In this document: positions 34,801 to 41,777 of the stretch, piece by piece
Layout: every line of letters begins with the position of its first letter
Position numbering within the stretch: the first letter of the stretch is position 1
Source: UBA5069 sp964560495
GTDB lineage: Bacteria > Chloroflexota > Anaerolineae > Caldilineales > Caldilineaceae
DNA: 64,000 bases
Direction: 5' to 3'
Assembly: GCA_964560495.1 (NCBI GenBank)
Contig: CAZLMM010000019.1
Span: forward strand, 18,466 to 82,465
The notes under the pieces: generated by a model
What the model saw: the letters and a program-made list of their open reading frames with translations, nothing else
Told to the model about the DNA's origin: nothing
Databases searched by the model: none
Made by a program: the position numbers and the translations under genes

Positions 34801-36012
34801 ATTCCATCGCTCCACCTTGAGTTTGATAGTTATTTTGGGGCGCAATGCATCGGTCAGCTCGGCGATGCGGTCGCTGCCGTCGCCGGCGGGACTGGCGAAT
34901 TGTTGACCGATCGCGGCGTTGGCAAAGCTGGGGTCGAGGTTCGTCCATGCGCCGCCGATGTAGGCCTCCACCCACCAGTGATCTTGCACTTCGCTGATCA
35001 GGTCAGCGTCGTTGACGGGATCGCTGATGGGGACTTCGTTGCTCACCGCACCGATCACCGAAGTGGGCGCGGGGAACATGCTGGCGATGAGGGTCTGCGC
35101 GTCGCTCTGGTTCAGGCTGCCGTGGCGATAGCGCGCCGGAACGCCGCTGGCGCGCAGCATGGCGATGAGCAGGCTGGATTGGTCAAGGCTGTTGCCCGCG
35201 CCGGCCCACAACGTGCCGCGCGTGCCCCGCAGCGAGCCGCGATAGGCTTCGTAGCCCAGGCTGCACACAAAGATGAAGATGTCCGCCGGGTCGCCGCCGA
35301 TCTGCCCCAAGGTTTGCAGCATCTCTGCATCGTCAATGTCGGCGTCAAGCGTGTCGATCAGCCAGTCGCCCAGAGCGGGAGGCAGAACCAGCGCCGGCGC
35401 AGCCGCAGCAAAGACGGCGCGCCCGTCCAGAGACGCCCAGGCCGTCGCCTCTATGAGTGTTGTCGATTGGCTCACCTGGGCCGGCGTGGACGCGGTCATG
35501 ACAACCGTCGCGCTGGCCTGGGGCGGCAGGTTTTCCAGTGTGAAAACGTAATCGCCATTGGCGCTGTTCGCCGGTTGGCTGGTCGCCAGGATGGCGCTGC
35601 TGGCAGTTGGCTGTGCAATCAAAATGACATTGCGCAGGGTGTGGGGGTCATCCGCCAGGTCAAAATCTGCCAGCGCCGTCACCGTGTCGGTGATGGACGC
35701 GCCGGGCGGGAGATCGGGCAGGTTTTGCGGCGCGAGCGTATTCTTGAGCGTGTAAGTCATGACGACGCTGCCGCCCAGTTCGATGTAGCTCGACTGGACG
35801 CGGCTGAGGGAGAGCGGCTGGGTCAAGGTGGCCGGCTGGGTGGCTGTGCTGGATGAAGAAGCCAGCGGGCTGGCGGCAGCGCGCTCCGTCAGATGCAGCG
35901 GCTCGGCAGCGAAAGCCGGCGTTCCGGCCAAAGCCGGAGATGCGACTTGCACGATGAGTCCTGCAATAACCAGCCAGACGATCAATCGTTGCCATTTGTC
36001 GACGCGGTTCAT
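22834..36012 (-). CDS. Giant secreted modular surface protein (4392 residues)
   Basis: Start ATG 36012 chosen because AAAGGAG lies six bases upstream; it leads MNRVDKWQRLIVWLVIAG.., a signal peptide ending ASPALA. Domains in order, approximate residues: transglutaminase-like fold (~240-370; RASGVPARYRHG, then HWWVEAYIGGAWTNLDP, with the usual catalytic Cys place reading GNSLDQ); CARDB/NEW-like beta repeats (~1050-1780); the motif AYLPAVMN (~1800); carbohydrate-binding-like jelly-roll repeats (~1820-2880), two almost identical; an FG-GAP/VCBS propeller with eight DxDxDG-type calcium loops such as DLNGDGVVE and DLDNDGKAE (~2880-3290); more beta repeats; five PKD domains (~3940-4370), four nearly identical; tail RIYLPLIAR. 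Probably an adhesin or matrix protein. Long plus-strand open frames inside it are shadows. Confidence 0.85.
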   Translation of the reverse strand: MNRVDKWQRLIVWLVIAGLIVQVASPALAGTPAFAAEPLHLTERAAASPLASSSSTATQPATLTQPLSLSRVQSSYIELGGSVVMTYTLKNTLAPQNLPDLPPGASITDTVTALADFDLADDPHTLRNVILIAQPTASSAILATSQPANSANGDYVFTLENLPPQASATVVMTASTPAQVSQSTTLIEATAWASLDGRAVFAAAAPALVLPPALGDWLIDTLDADIDDAEMLQTLGQIGGDPADIFIFVCSLGYEAYRGSLRGTRGTLWAGAGNSLDQSSLLIAMLRASGVPARYRHGSLNQSDAQTLIASMFPAPTSVIGAVSNEVPISDPVNDADLISEVQDHWWVEAYIGGAWTNLDPSFANAAIGQQFASPAGDGSDRIAELTDALRPKITIKLKVERWNQLSFTTQSQAQIYLDHTFRAVEIAASPVIFSNLVDEQNQGGLVFANKIFTYSPYLFFNDQFVYGEPYQELLTNFPLATTVIIGAWLVFEMEDLDGQVTTYERTLRDRLGYDIRTFGGSPTFALDANSSGVFDEFDVYSLSFFPGAVPLSAVEARRASLTDVVSELAADSERMQELAALTALTPEQQVEVNQIRARYQYNLGLFLDSVSLTFAELADRASKINQEGFFVKAYHDDPRLVIISHEVISDTIQFNVDLRTTSERAIAFPSQGEPATFGFNLFKGINESWLEGEVLTGLGDASALTSARVMQAASEQGIDFVFIGADNLDLLATIPLGDEAVARITAAALAGKIINIPVAAPLIDGAPALGWWEIDPNTGETIGVMENGLHNALIEFFGNLIFSTTTGRLSDFMIGATAATWDFVLKHFSKAVGAPIVGTPVKDAMGKMNQGLGCLLKDWLTCGGISKGYLDYGYMAMEAYLKTRVSGDPPLPDLLLGNPVAVTTPTTATAVLNQPATLSAESIVADLQTDFTQVDAAGSRSFYAAGLDPLASGASGGATAINHDVNANLTLNGADVQIAAPVGVATLGGQPLALGDGLALADFTGSLAITATMPTTDRVTFQGSGHLFTLALSPSSSVIAPTSAASFHVDLATTFADQFTVTLAGPEGWQVQIDNAGNAIVTPQPGAAPGDYVVVVSIQSTSHPTLILTAEHVVTILPYNGFTIDLRPDPLITTPMGNEQDNQGFINTGKAQVPNAAYVIEVTNQGNTARAYTISVSGLPGGWTLLAGARSTNATLQLPPGANGQIGLYVAPGHLPAAGESYTIQANVSDDLGQNASDSELFVMPAVPFSFVQVEPPSQLITSTGSATYDVTVTNVGNAPGVFGVTASADNFDSAVSFGALPAATLIPAGGSTTAPISVFTNGAPERRTVKLFFSSPVANTEYTPTAVADLEVVSAESAAVVAAADRCDLPAAYHSSLLSLAVAIDELAYWCEEGDCPLPLRDRVVTAGQSVSDYAAAAASPFELPTLLPLSAALTNLGSQTSDDDILAGVVQLGAAVYDLSGDSCQVEQRRFNARFTPYVQAILQGDSANFSLDVTNQGSLTTTYAITVSGIPGGDLTASQTIAPDATVNIPVNVNTPPLGVYNLGATVEPVGAGVTLPMSRTASARLNVVDKFVQVLEVIADPAFVETGVSSTTLSVHVANPSGVAQPGVAATTIFAPNGAIQFTADVPLTVLAGNPRAYLLGNVDTSSWSEGVYTITVALLDGNGALIPDGYGYGYLSVGQALQISQAVTPELVAPGMVTVATIITSALAVTTTFGPNAFSADQATTARSAITAPSQPQNLTTPTSPNNAQIADATSTDAPSLLGSAGAAPLLASNDTGNDDAEATSPAVSQAAYLPAVMNSAEFSVQLEEQDVTLAASTLANSPAFSRIEQNDSAFKYSAAWTNVNATRVSGGSYYHNSAANVTATLAFTGVWVSVGFLGSTTSGLADILIDGVSQGVVDLYRREDLPISFRYDGMSSGGHTLTVRVMGSRSAFSTGNRVQLDYVDYGDGSALADGAFEQDDSRVILSTGWTAVTYAGASGGSYNRGSAVTAWFPFSGDSFGFQAARYNGGGWTRLSVDGRDLDMINLYDPANFFAAITQTFSYSGFGPGPHVLQVSSYRDNATLDKFTTPGQAPFNDPDPPISGIARYEEDHPAIRYNGVPYTQTAQSWIRAETSRVSDGQYIYSLTANDTISFDFEGSWVGVGFATDRFSGQAQIAIDGAVVKTVDLYTRDDDTASYYFDNLITGTHTITITVLGTRHPNSSNNRVYLDFFDVWDGQPLADGTFEENNSRVLYGDPWGRTTNAGASGGSYAASGNGTAWFPFTGDSVTYQAWTRNSYHSVEVRIDGVSKGKLSTYSATEATRAFSFDGLGAGPHVMEIRQYRDDASLDAFITPAVGPGYQPPTLPAIARYEEDHPAIRYNGVPFTRTAQTWVRAGTSRVSDGQYIYSLTANDTISFDFEGSWVGVGFATDRFSGQAQIAIDGAVVKTVDLYTRDDDTASYYFDNLITGTHTITITVLGTRHPNSSNNRVYLDFFDVWDGQPLADGTFEENNSRVLYGDPWGRTTNAGASGGSYAASGNGTAWFPFTGGSVTYQPWTNPGYNLVDVRIDGVSQGQLSLYRLEQMTRTFSFNGLGAGPHVMEVRQYRYDASVDAFITPAVGSAYEPPAAPAIVRHEEDHPAMRYNGHPYRQMPQSWSLLGGGGPWTSSGAANMTTSTAGNVWSLAFNGRWVHVGFHSTTTSGQAEIFIDGASQGIVSTANGVNGIKSFAYADLITGTHTISVVVVSGTVYPDYIDVWSGGATNLGWYDLDTNDESGRTHFSYKWWLGRAENQYAYDGDYIDTFVSSNSNAWFSFVGDGLSVLGFNRDGTSLHVVIDGVVYGPFNMTAEYADQPIALHFPNLGDGPHVVQVHIPSRARLDAFNVNPANFTSYTPVIEWRDISPSVPVTTAYGDGMASSVALGDLNGDGVVELVAPSLNGRLYVYRGDGADTGDGDPIQWYSDLVGPAAEPALADLDNDGKAEIIVSGRNGTFAFRHDGSLMWSNPTVVSYYVNEKLGWGGPTVGNLDLDPEPEIVIAASEDALYVLDHQGAIVWNKPTGKWATVPVLADITGDGVLDIIVAQFWTLNVYDFFNGGQLAWSYVQTDTLNFLGGAGVFGAPAVADLNGDGGPEIIINWGHLVDAFRPDGSLLWRYDTNRTDLYRPSHITIADVTGDGQPEVITASAVSAGFVLFDHLMMVFDASGNLLWQQIVKDNTASASGVAAQDLDGDGVWEVLWNGATDGFLVIRGSDGKRLFNEPATRSGTVLDYPTLGDVDGDGYAEVVAAGWDGVFVIGHDGVWGDSRPMWNQHNYHVTNMNDDWSTPVNEPNSWQLHNTYRTQTPERTPAPAYQIAFTYTQGAPNVTVLTQTASITLTSSPPTYTWDYRQEWYQPLITTSFDSLLTGLGPGEARQVSAGVQVAYRLPSGVNHLMLPPLYVTAQGLGELAPASAQVVIGGAAVFTLTLTNPGSITDTYIITVAGAPSEWLTFPASVQLAPGQTVSVAIAVAVPANAEADVLPLLVDVENSSGGMQSFQSSLAVIEGVSATISPPSQTTLPGAAATYTLAVTNHENVARTYVVTPTGLMEIDAPPSISVAAGATATHAITVTSTSPGPQPFSVAVSAPSGAFAQADAVIEVTATVRAAVRLSPDPVAAGPGSTAIFTLTVSNLGERVETFNLQVELLTGWSAEIRDNMGPVNSVTLPPFVFDAINLQLLVTPPTGDGVGDYPVLARAIAHSSGVLAGSDVAMVQLIDRGVQVEIISGPAMLDPRDEGVWDVQVTNTGASPDTFNLEASGTVGQAGAFSTDSVSLNPGASQIVQLRVSDLDGFAPLSYLVGAAAVSQADARIHDEAAISVILTGYEAVEVVWEPQTQTVDDSMSAQAILNVTNLGNVNTVFNLSTSIVGAASSGPLSQVTLPPGGVLQMPVTVVAQTAGSYTLNGAAQSGGAGDSDTATVIFTNETPTVNAGADQSVRVDDMVQFGGVASDPDGDTPLTIAWTFGDGQGAMGNLTPTHSYDAAGVFTATLIVTDSRGAVGADSLRVTVVANQPPVVNAGADQSVRVDDAVQFSGVASDPDGDTPLSIAWDFGDGEGAMGSLTPTHSYDAAGVFTATLIVTDSRGAVGTDSLRVTVVANQPPVVNAGADQSVRVDDMVQFNGSASDPDGDTPLTIAWTFGDGEDATGSLTPTHSYDAAGVFTATLIVTDSRGAVGTDSLRVTVVANQPPVVNAGADQNVRVDDVVHFSGVASDPDGDTPLSIAWDFGDGEGAMGSLTPTHSYDAAGVFTATLIVTDSRGAVGADSLRVTAAVNQGPFVNIGPDLTAQENIAVQFSAIVSDPEDDPLTSIEWSLGDKTTITGTLSPVHAYSIAGDYTVILVVTDSRGGLGTDSLVVQVGGNQPPPPEGRIYLPLIAR
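23159..24202 (-). repeat. Four tandem 261-bp PKD-coding repeats
   Basis: Units beginning at 23159, 23420, 23681 and 23942 (period exactly 261 bp, 87 codons) encode nearly identical PKD domains (VNAGADQSVRVDD.., ..THSYDAAGVFTATLIVTDS). A fifth, diverged domain lies before 23159. High identity indicates recent duplication or gene conversion. Confidence 0.9.
28411..29649 (-). repeat. Near-identical internal duplication, offset 789 bp
   Basis: 28411-28860 and 29200-29649 are about 450 bp long and I find essentially one difference between them (CTCGCC/CTCGCT near 28447). They lie within two adjacent jelly-roll modules of 263 residues each; identity falls sharply outside. Very recent duplication or gene conversion, or a risk point for assembly. 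Confidence 0.9.
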
Positions 36013-36474
36013 GGTCTGCTCCTTTGGGTTCACCCTGGTCGTCAGGGCGTCTCTTTCAGTTCATGCCCAACAAGCCTCGGCCACAATTTCTGTGAAAGAC
36101 TCGTTGCTGCCTGGCAGGATGTGATGCACAGCGGTTGGTGTTATTCGGCGGCGGAGTGATGCTCGTTGTTTATGCAGATCCAGACGACTCGCGTCATCTT
36201 GTCTCACGAAATCGGGGAGAGACAAGAGCCGAAGCGCTAAGTCTCGGGGCTTGTCAAGGTATCAGTGTCGTATCTTCCAGAAAGCTCGCAGCTTCCTGGA
36301 AGATTGGATACGGCAATGTAATTCACCAATAAGTCTTTGGTTTAGGAAAGCTATTCTATCAAACGATAGCGAATCGTCAAATTGGGTCGTTGGACTATGC
36401 GCTCGCAAGTCAAACTATTTGGAATCACACCCATGCTCAATTGCCACCATACCACAGATCCGACTTGGGGCTGC
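36013..36474. other. Gap upstream of the giant gene, with a hairpin
   Basis: No gene recognised. 36272-36304 forms a hairpin: ATCTTCCAG / CTGGAAGAT with an inner AAGCT / AGCTT around CGC, no T run on either side. The promoter of the giant gene should lie here. Confidence 0.5.
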
Positions 36475-39400
36475 TCAAGGGTGGTTCCCCATCTCGGCAT
36501 CAACATAGCGATTCGTGCGCGTCCATGCCAGCAGCTCATCCAGCGTTGCGTCGATGCGCCACTGGCGGATCGTTGCATCTTCCGACGTGGAGAAAAACCC
36601 GCTGGCGTCGGGCAGACAGGCCAGATCGAAGACGATGCCGTTGTGTCCTTCGTAACAACGAATCGCCTCGCCAGCCTGGAGATCCCAAAGCAAGACCGTC
36701 TTGTCGTGGCTGGCCGACAAGAGAAAGCGGCTATCGGGCGTAAAAAGCAGGTCAAGGGCAGAGCCAGTGTGCCCCACCAATCGATGGAGCAATCGTCTTT
36801 CCACCAAATCCCAGAGGAGAATTACTTTGTCGTGGCCGCCCGATGCTGCATAGCGCCCATTCGGGCTGATGGCCGTCGCGTTGACGGCTTCCTTGTGCCC
36901 AACCAGCCGCCCCACCTCACAACCGGTCGCCAGATCGATCTGGCGTAGGGCGTAACTGGGATCGACTGAGACGCCCCGCCCCGGTCCTACCAACACGGTG
37001 CGTCCATCTGGACTGACGGCCAGCGAAAGCACATCCTGTGGGCCGAGATCGAGCAGCACCGCACACTCGCCCGTGGCGATCTCCCAGCGCCGCAGCGTGC
37101 CATCGTGGGAGCCGGTAACTGCGTAGCGGCCGTCCGTAGTGATCCCCAGGTCCCAGATGCGTTTCTCGTGTCCGACAAAGCGTCGCACTTCCGCACCGGT
37201 GGTCACGTCCCACAGGCGTAGGGTGGCGTCGCGCGCAACGCCAAAGACATCGCCCGAAGCCGAAATAGCATAGCGGTTGTCGGGCAAGAAGTAAACGCCC
37301 GCCCAAATCATGTCATCGTGGCCCACCCAATGACGCATCTCGCGCCCGCTGGTAAGCTCCCACAGCGTCAGGCTGCCGTCGATGTGTCCGGCCAGCAGGT
37401 AATGTCCATCGCGGGAGATCGCGATCTGTCCTGCACTGATGGCGGTATGAGCGCTGGTGAGACGGCGGGTTTCGGCGCCGTGCTGCAAATCCCACAGGCG
37501 GGCCTCGTGATCCGCCGCGCCGGTGAGGGCCAGCGCATCGTCGTCGGCGACGGCGACGGTCTGCACGCGACCGCGGTGGCCAAAGAGATGGCCGCTCACT
37601 GCCCCTCGTTGCAGGTCGTAGAACAGCAGTCGGCTGTCCAGGGTGCCCAGTGCGCCCCGCCGTCCATCGTGGAAGAGCGCCATGCTGGCCAACCCCACCG
37701 CGGCCGAATCACCGCGTATCAACGCGCCATTTTCTGCATCCCAGCAAAAAATGATGCGGTCTCCTGCCGCGGAATAGGCAGTGTGACCGTCGGGGGCAAA
37801 GGCCACAGCCACCACCGGCGCGCAATGGCCGAGCCAGGGCTGCTCGCCTGTGCGCAGCGTTTCGTGGCCGGGCATGACCGCCCGCGCCTCTCCTTTTTTC
37901 ACGTCCCAGATGCGCACGCCGTGATCTGCGCCGCCGGTGATCGCCCGTCGCCCGTCGCAGGTGAGCGCCACACAACGCACCGGGCCTCGGTGTCCTTCCA
38001 TGCGCTGGCGAAGGATGCCTGCGGTCAAATCCCATACGAGCACATTGCCGGCCGCGTCGCCAGCAACTGCAATACAACCGTCGTGAGAGATCGCCGCGCA
38101 ATGAAGCTCAACGCCCTGCCAGCACAACCGCCGCATGAGCGCGCCGGTTGACGCGTCCCAGACAATGAGCTCGCCATCTGCCGAGGCGGAGACGGCTATC
38201 TTGCAGGCGCCATCGACTGCGACGCCATACACTGGGCCGTGATGACCGATGAACCGTTGCTCGATGCTTCCCTCCGTCAGATTCCACAGAATCAATGTGT
38301 GGTCAGCCGCCGCGCTCAGCGCCCGCTGCGTCCGTTGCCCGGGCAGGTCCGGCAGGAACGCAACCTGCAAGAGCGGCGCCGTGTGTCCCACCAGGCGGCG
38401 TCTCGTCCCTGGCGCATAGCCTGCCCGTGAAAGCAGAAGCTGCGCTTGGGCCGAAGGATGGATGGCGACGGCGGCCATGGCCAGGCTGAGGGCGGCATCA
38501 CTGTTGTGCTCGCTCAGCGCAACCTGAGCGCGCAGGGCCAGCAGATGGGATCGCTCGCGCTGACGCTGTGCGAGGACGGCTGCCAGTTCCTCCTGGCGCT
38601 GGGTCAGGCTTCTCTCGATGTAATCTAGCATGAGGGCGCTCAAGTCGTCACGGCGCAACTCACGCCAGCGTTCGGCTTCCGCCAGAGAAGCCCCACGCAG
38701 GAGCGCGCCAGCATCCTGGCCGCTGACGCGCCATTGATGGATGCTGGCGCGCAGCCGGCCTTGCCAGGTGCGAAATTCTCGGTCGCTCTCAATCCAGCCA
38801 CGCAACCGGGGCCAGGTCTGGATCAGCGCCTCGTGGGCTACCTCGACGATTTCATCGCCTGCGACGTCCTGGCTCGTCACCAGCAAGCGTGCATCAGCCA
38901 GTCGTTGAGCGATCCGCCAGCCTGTCTCGTCCAGCTCGCGTCGGCTCACCAGGCGGCGCGTAGTAGCAGTCTGCTCGCCCACCTGCACCATCTGCAAGAA
39001 TAAACGCATGGCGTAGACCTGCTCGTCATGGGAGAGGTGATTGAAGATTTCATCGCAATAGGAAGCGAGGGCGCCGGCCACGCCGCCCAACCCGGCATAG
39101 GCGCTGTGGGTCAGACGACGCTCTGACTGTTGCTCCCAGAGCAAGGTCAAGGCAAACTGAAGGAGCGGCAGCGAGCCTGGCTGGCTTCTCACGTCTGCCA
39201 GCAATCGCTCCAGCAGACCAGGCTCTAGCCCGACGCCTTCCAATCGCGCCGGTTCGAGGATGGCGCGGGCCAACTCATCGGCATCCATGGGTCCCAGAAA
39301 GATGCTGTTTGCCTGCAAGCTGTCAGCCAGATGGCGATTGGTCAAAGCCTGGGCAACGAAATCCGCCCGCAACGTAGCGACGCAAGAGAGAAAGGGCGGT

Positions 39401-40749
39401 TGCGCCGCGCTACCATCCAGACCAGCAAAGAGTAGATCGAGAAAGGCCTCGGTGACGTCTTGGTTGGGGCTGAGCGTAAAGATCTCCTCGAACTGGTCAA
39501 TCACAAATAGCAGACGTTCGGAGGGATGGTTCAACAGCGCCGCGCTTTCGGTGCGCAGGGAACTGTGCCTGCTCTGCAATGCCTGGGCAAGCTGACTGGG
39601 AAGCGCTTTGTCAGGATTTGGCCCGGCCAGCGCCGCCGCCAGGCTGAAGAAAGGGTTGCCGCTGGGGCGGAACTGGACCACGCGCCACATGTTGACCGAA
39701 AATGGCTGATCAACGTCAGTGTTCCCATGGAGCGAGGCGACGCGCGCCATCAGGCCGGCGTGCACCAGCGATGATTTGCCGCTGCCTGATGGCCCGACAA
39801 CGATGACGAAAGGCTGTCGTTGAATGGCGTCGATCAAGGCGGCGATGTAGCGCTCGCGGCCAAAGAAGCGGTCGGCGTCGGCGGCGGTGAACGCATGTAG
39901 CGACCGATAGGGGTTTTGTGGCTGGCCCAAATCGACAGGCGGTAGTGCATCGTTGAGGATTGCCTCGTGGAGCTGGCGCGTCGCCGATTCTGGTTCGACG
40001 CCCAGCTCCTTTCTGAGCGTGCGTCGGCAGACCTCGTATTGAAGGAGCGCGGCGTTGCGATCGCCACCCCAAGCCAGCAGCCGCATAAGCTGGCGATGGG
40101 CCTCCTCTCGCCAGGGGTCGATTGCCAGCAGGCGACGAGCGTCCTCACAAGCGGTTTCCAGATGGCGACGATAGGTGGACCATTCCACCAAATGATGGAG
40201 CGCCCAGACCATTTGGTCGCGCACTTGTTCGCGCATGGCCGCCGCCCACTCATCGAAGGGTAGCGCATCCGGCGGGTGGAGGCCGGCGAGAAACTCACCC
40301 TGATGGAGCTCGACCGCCCGGCGCAGGCGCTCGGCGCAGGCGATACACGTTGTGATATTGCTGTGGGCATGGCTCTGACACGCAGCAATGAGCGTCTGAA
40401 ATGCAATGAGATCGATCGCTCCACTTTCTGCCAGGTTGAAACGGATGGTTTGAGCCGTTATGGTGAGAAGCTGCTCGCTCAGCCCCGGCGTGTGCTCGTC
40501 CAGGGCGGCGCGCAGGCGTGAAAGCGACTGACGCAGGCTGCGCCGTGCGATTTCGTTGTCGCGGTCGGGCCACAGGAAATCGGCAAGGGCGTCCCGCGAA
40601 TGGGGGCGATTGGCAGAGGCGATCAGGTAGGTCAGCAGGCCGCGTTCACGGTCGGTGGCAAAGCGGGTGAGGGGACGGTCGTCTACGGTGATGGTGAATG
40701 CACCAAACAACTTGGCGCGCAGAGTGTACATGGAAATCTTTGACGGCAT
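36475..40749 (-). CDS. BTAD transcriptional activator-type protein with AAA/STAND ATPase and 14 WD40 repeats
   Basis: 1424 residues from ATG 40749; ATG 40731 or GTG 40773 are alternatives, none with a good site. Order: SARP/BTAD-type N-terminus (LRAKLFGAFTITVDDRPL winged helix, then SRDALADFLWPDR and helical BTAD to ~270); a conflict-type ATPase with Walker A VVGPSGSGKSSLVHAG (~317-330) and Walker B RLLFVIDQFEEIF; helical linker; a coiled-coil-like stretch; and 14 WD40 blades (LWDL, IWDV, LWEL endings), enough for two seven-bladed propellers. Such proteins are thought to be signal-responsive regulators or scaffolds that assemble on ligand sensing by the WD40 part. Target unknown; the next gene on the strand is the giant surface protein. 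Confidence 0.9.
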   Translation of the reverse strand: MPSKISMYTLRAKLFGAFTITVDDRPLTRFATDRERGLLTYLIASANRPHSRDALADFLWPDRDNEIARRSLRQSLSRLRAALDEHTPGLSEQLLTITAQTIRFNLAESGAIDLIAFQTLIAACQSHAHSNITTCIACAERLRRAVELHQGEFLAGLHPPDALPFDEWAAAMREQVRDQMVWALHHLVEWSTYRRHLETACEDARRLLAIDPWREEAHRQLMRLLAWGGDRNAALLQYEVCRRTLRKELGVEPESATRQLHEAILNDALPPVDLGQPQNPYRSLHAFTAADADRFFGRERYIAALIDAIQRQPFVIVVGPSGSGKSSLVHAGLMARVASLHGNTDVDQPFSVNMWRVVQFRPSGNPFFSLAAALAGPNPDKALPSQLAQALQSRHSSLRTESAALLNHPSERLLFVIDQFEEIFTLSPNQDVTEAFLDLLFAGLDGSAAQPPFLSCVATLRADFVAQALTNRHLADSLQANSIFLGPMDADELARAILEPARLEGVGLEPGLLERLLADVRSQPGSLPLLQFALTLLWEQQSERRLTHSAYAGLGGVAGALASYCDEIFNHLSHDEQVYAMRLFLQMVQVGEQTATTRRLVSRRELDETGWRIAQRLADARLLVTSQDVAGDEIVEVAHEALIQTWPRLRGWIESDREFRTWQGRLRASIHQWRVSGQDAGALLRGASLAEAERWRELRRDDLSALMLDYIERSLTQRQEELAAVLAQRQRERSHLLALRAQVALSEHNSDAALSLAMAAVAIHPSAQAQLLLSRAGYAPGTRRRLVGHTAPLLQVAFLPDLPGQRTQRALSAAADHTLILWNLTEGSIEQRFIGHHGPVYGVAVDGACKIAVSASADGELIVWDASTGALMRRLCWQGVELHCAAISHDGCIAVAGDAAGNVLVWDLTAGILRQRMEGHRGPVRCVALTCDGRRAITGGADHGVRIWDVKKGEARAVMPGHETLRTGEQPWLGHCAPVVAVAFAPDGHTAYSAAGDRIIFCWDAENGALIRGDSAAVGLASMALFHDGRRGALGTLDSRLLFYDLQRGAVSGHLFGHRGRVQTVAVADDDALALTGAADHEARLWDLQHGAETRRLTSAHTAISAGQIAISRDGHYLLAGHIDGSLTLWELTSGREMRHWVGHDDMIWAGVYFLPDNRYAISASGDVFGVARDATLRLWDVTTGAEVRRFVGHEKRIWDLGITTDGRYAVTGSHDGTLRRWEIATGECAVLLDLGPQDVLSLAVSPDGRTVLVGPGRGVSVDPSYALRQIDLATGCEVGRLVGHKEAVNATAISPNGRYAASGGHDKVILLWDLVERRLLHRLVGHTGSALDLLFTPDSRFLLSASHDKTVLLWDLQAGEAIRCYEGHNGIVFDLACLPDASGFFSTSEDATIRQWRIDATLDELLAWTRTNRYVDAEMGNHP

Positions 40750-40795
40750 GGGTGAATCTGGCCGCTGGTACACGTGGGCGCAAGTAACCCAATGG

Positions 40796-40866
40796 TTGTC
40801 ATGCTGAGCGCCAGCGAAGCATCTCGTTCAGCCACCCAGATGCTGAGCGCCAGCGAAGCATGACAA
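40796..40866. repeat. REP-like element upstream of the BTAD gene
   Basis: Outer inverted repeat TTGTCATGCT (40796-40805) / AGCATGACAA (40857-40866) encloses two exact 22-bp direct copies (40801-40822 and 40840-40861) that are themselves partly palindromic (ATGCT..AGCAT). It lies about 50 bases upstream of the proposed BTAD start and looks like a dispersed REP-type sequence. Confidence 0.7.
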
Positions 40867-40997
40867 TACCCTGGCCTATTTGAGCCCACCTGTACTAGCC
40901 TCATCGTCGGGCAAAGGCGTATACAGGCAAGTTCACCGAGCGCCGACAATCTGATAGCACGGAAATCCTCACTGCAAATCAGAGGCTAATCAACGGT

Positions 40998-41265
40998 TCA
41001 AAATAGATAATGCGCCGTAAACTCTTCTAGGCTCGCATCGAGTTCTGGACTTGCATGCGCCCGTTGCAGTCGTTGGCGAATCATTTCTTGTTCTTCTAGC
41101 TCAGCCAGGCGGCGCGACGCGCGTTTCCACTCCACCACAGAAACCAGGACTGCCGTAGGAGTGCTATGCTGCATCAGGAGACGGGACCGCGCCGCAACTT
41201 TGTCAGCGCCTGGGCGGAACGGTTTTGAGATTCGCCATGGCTTCGACTTGTGGAATTACCAGCAT
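40998..41265 (-). pseudogene. Broken Phd/YefM-type antitoxin
   Basis: Starting at ATG 41265 with an excellent AAGGAG site, the frame reads MLVIPQVEAMANLKT and then stops. After a frameshift (near 41215) it continues LLMQHSTPTAVLVSVVEWKR, typical of the Phd fold (..GPV.L...G.P.AVLVS..E), then an acidic helical tail ending DASLEEFTAHYLF. The span of 268 bases is not a multiple of three. No toxin gene follows. Coding-like sequence just upstream (HAGWLLEKEYA in frame) may be part of an older, longer gene. Confidence 0.6.
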
Positions 41266-41581
41266 CGCGTACTCCTTTTCCAGCAACCATCCGGCGTGAG
41301 CTCTGGCGACTTGTTGCGCATCGTATTCGCGTCGATTGAATGTGTCAAAACGACGGACTCAGAGAATTGGGCTTGGTGTAATGCTCACCTCAAGAGACCA
41401 GCTTGATGCCCCGGCAGTAAGAATCGCTGCAAAACATCGTAGGGGTCTGAACGGCGGCGCAGACTTCTCTGACCGTGCAACAACGCCCATTCGCCGCCGT
41501 TCAAGCCCTTCTTTCCTGTGGCAGTTTGGCCGTCGGCAGGTTTTGAATGGCGGCGAACCAACAAACGGCATCTATTGATCG
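41266..41581. other. Intergenic remnant region
   Basis: No intact gene recognised between the antitoxin remnant and the dispersed repeat. Short open frames on both strands lack family resemblance and start signals. Confidence 0.35.
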
Positions 41582-41692
41582 CTAGAATGGCAGCTCATAT
41601 CGCCGACCATCACGAGTCACTTGTGACTCGTGACTCGTAACTCGTGACTCGTAACTCGTGACGTATGAATTGTTTACCTGGCGAGCAGTAAG
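41582..41692 (-). repeat. 111-bp dispersed repeat with TCACGAG heptamers, copy 2
   Basis: Reverse-complement copy of 15432-15535. Both arms are conserved (GGTAAACAATTCATACG and TGATGGTCGGCGATATGA); the heptamer core has about six units against five, accounting for the 7-base length difference. Confidence 0.85.
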
Positions 41693-41777
41693 ATGAGATT
41701 CACCGTCGCCATTCAAACCCCTATGCTCCGTTGCCTCTCAAGGGTGCCGGAATAGGCCGCCAGAATAGATGGCCGGC

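Noticed and set aside
33460..35856. 798-codon plus-strand open frame
   Set aside because: Antisense shadow of the giant gene; composition follows the opposite strand and no family resemblance.
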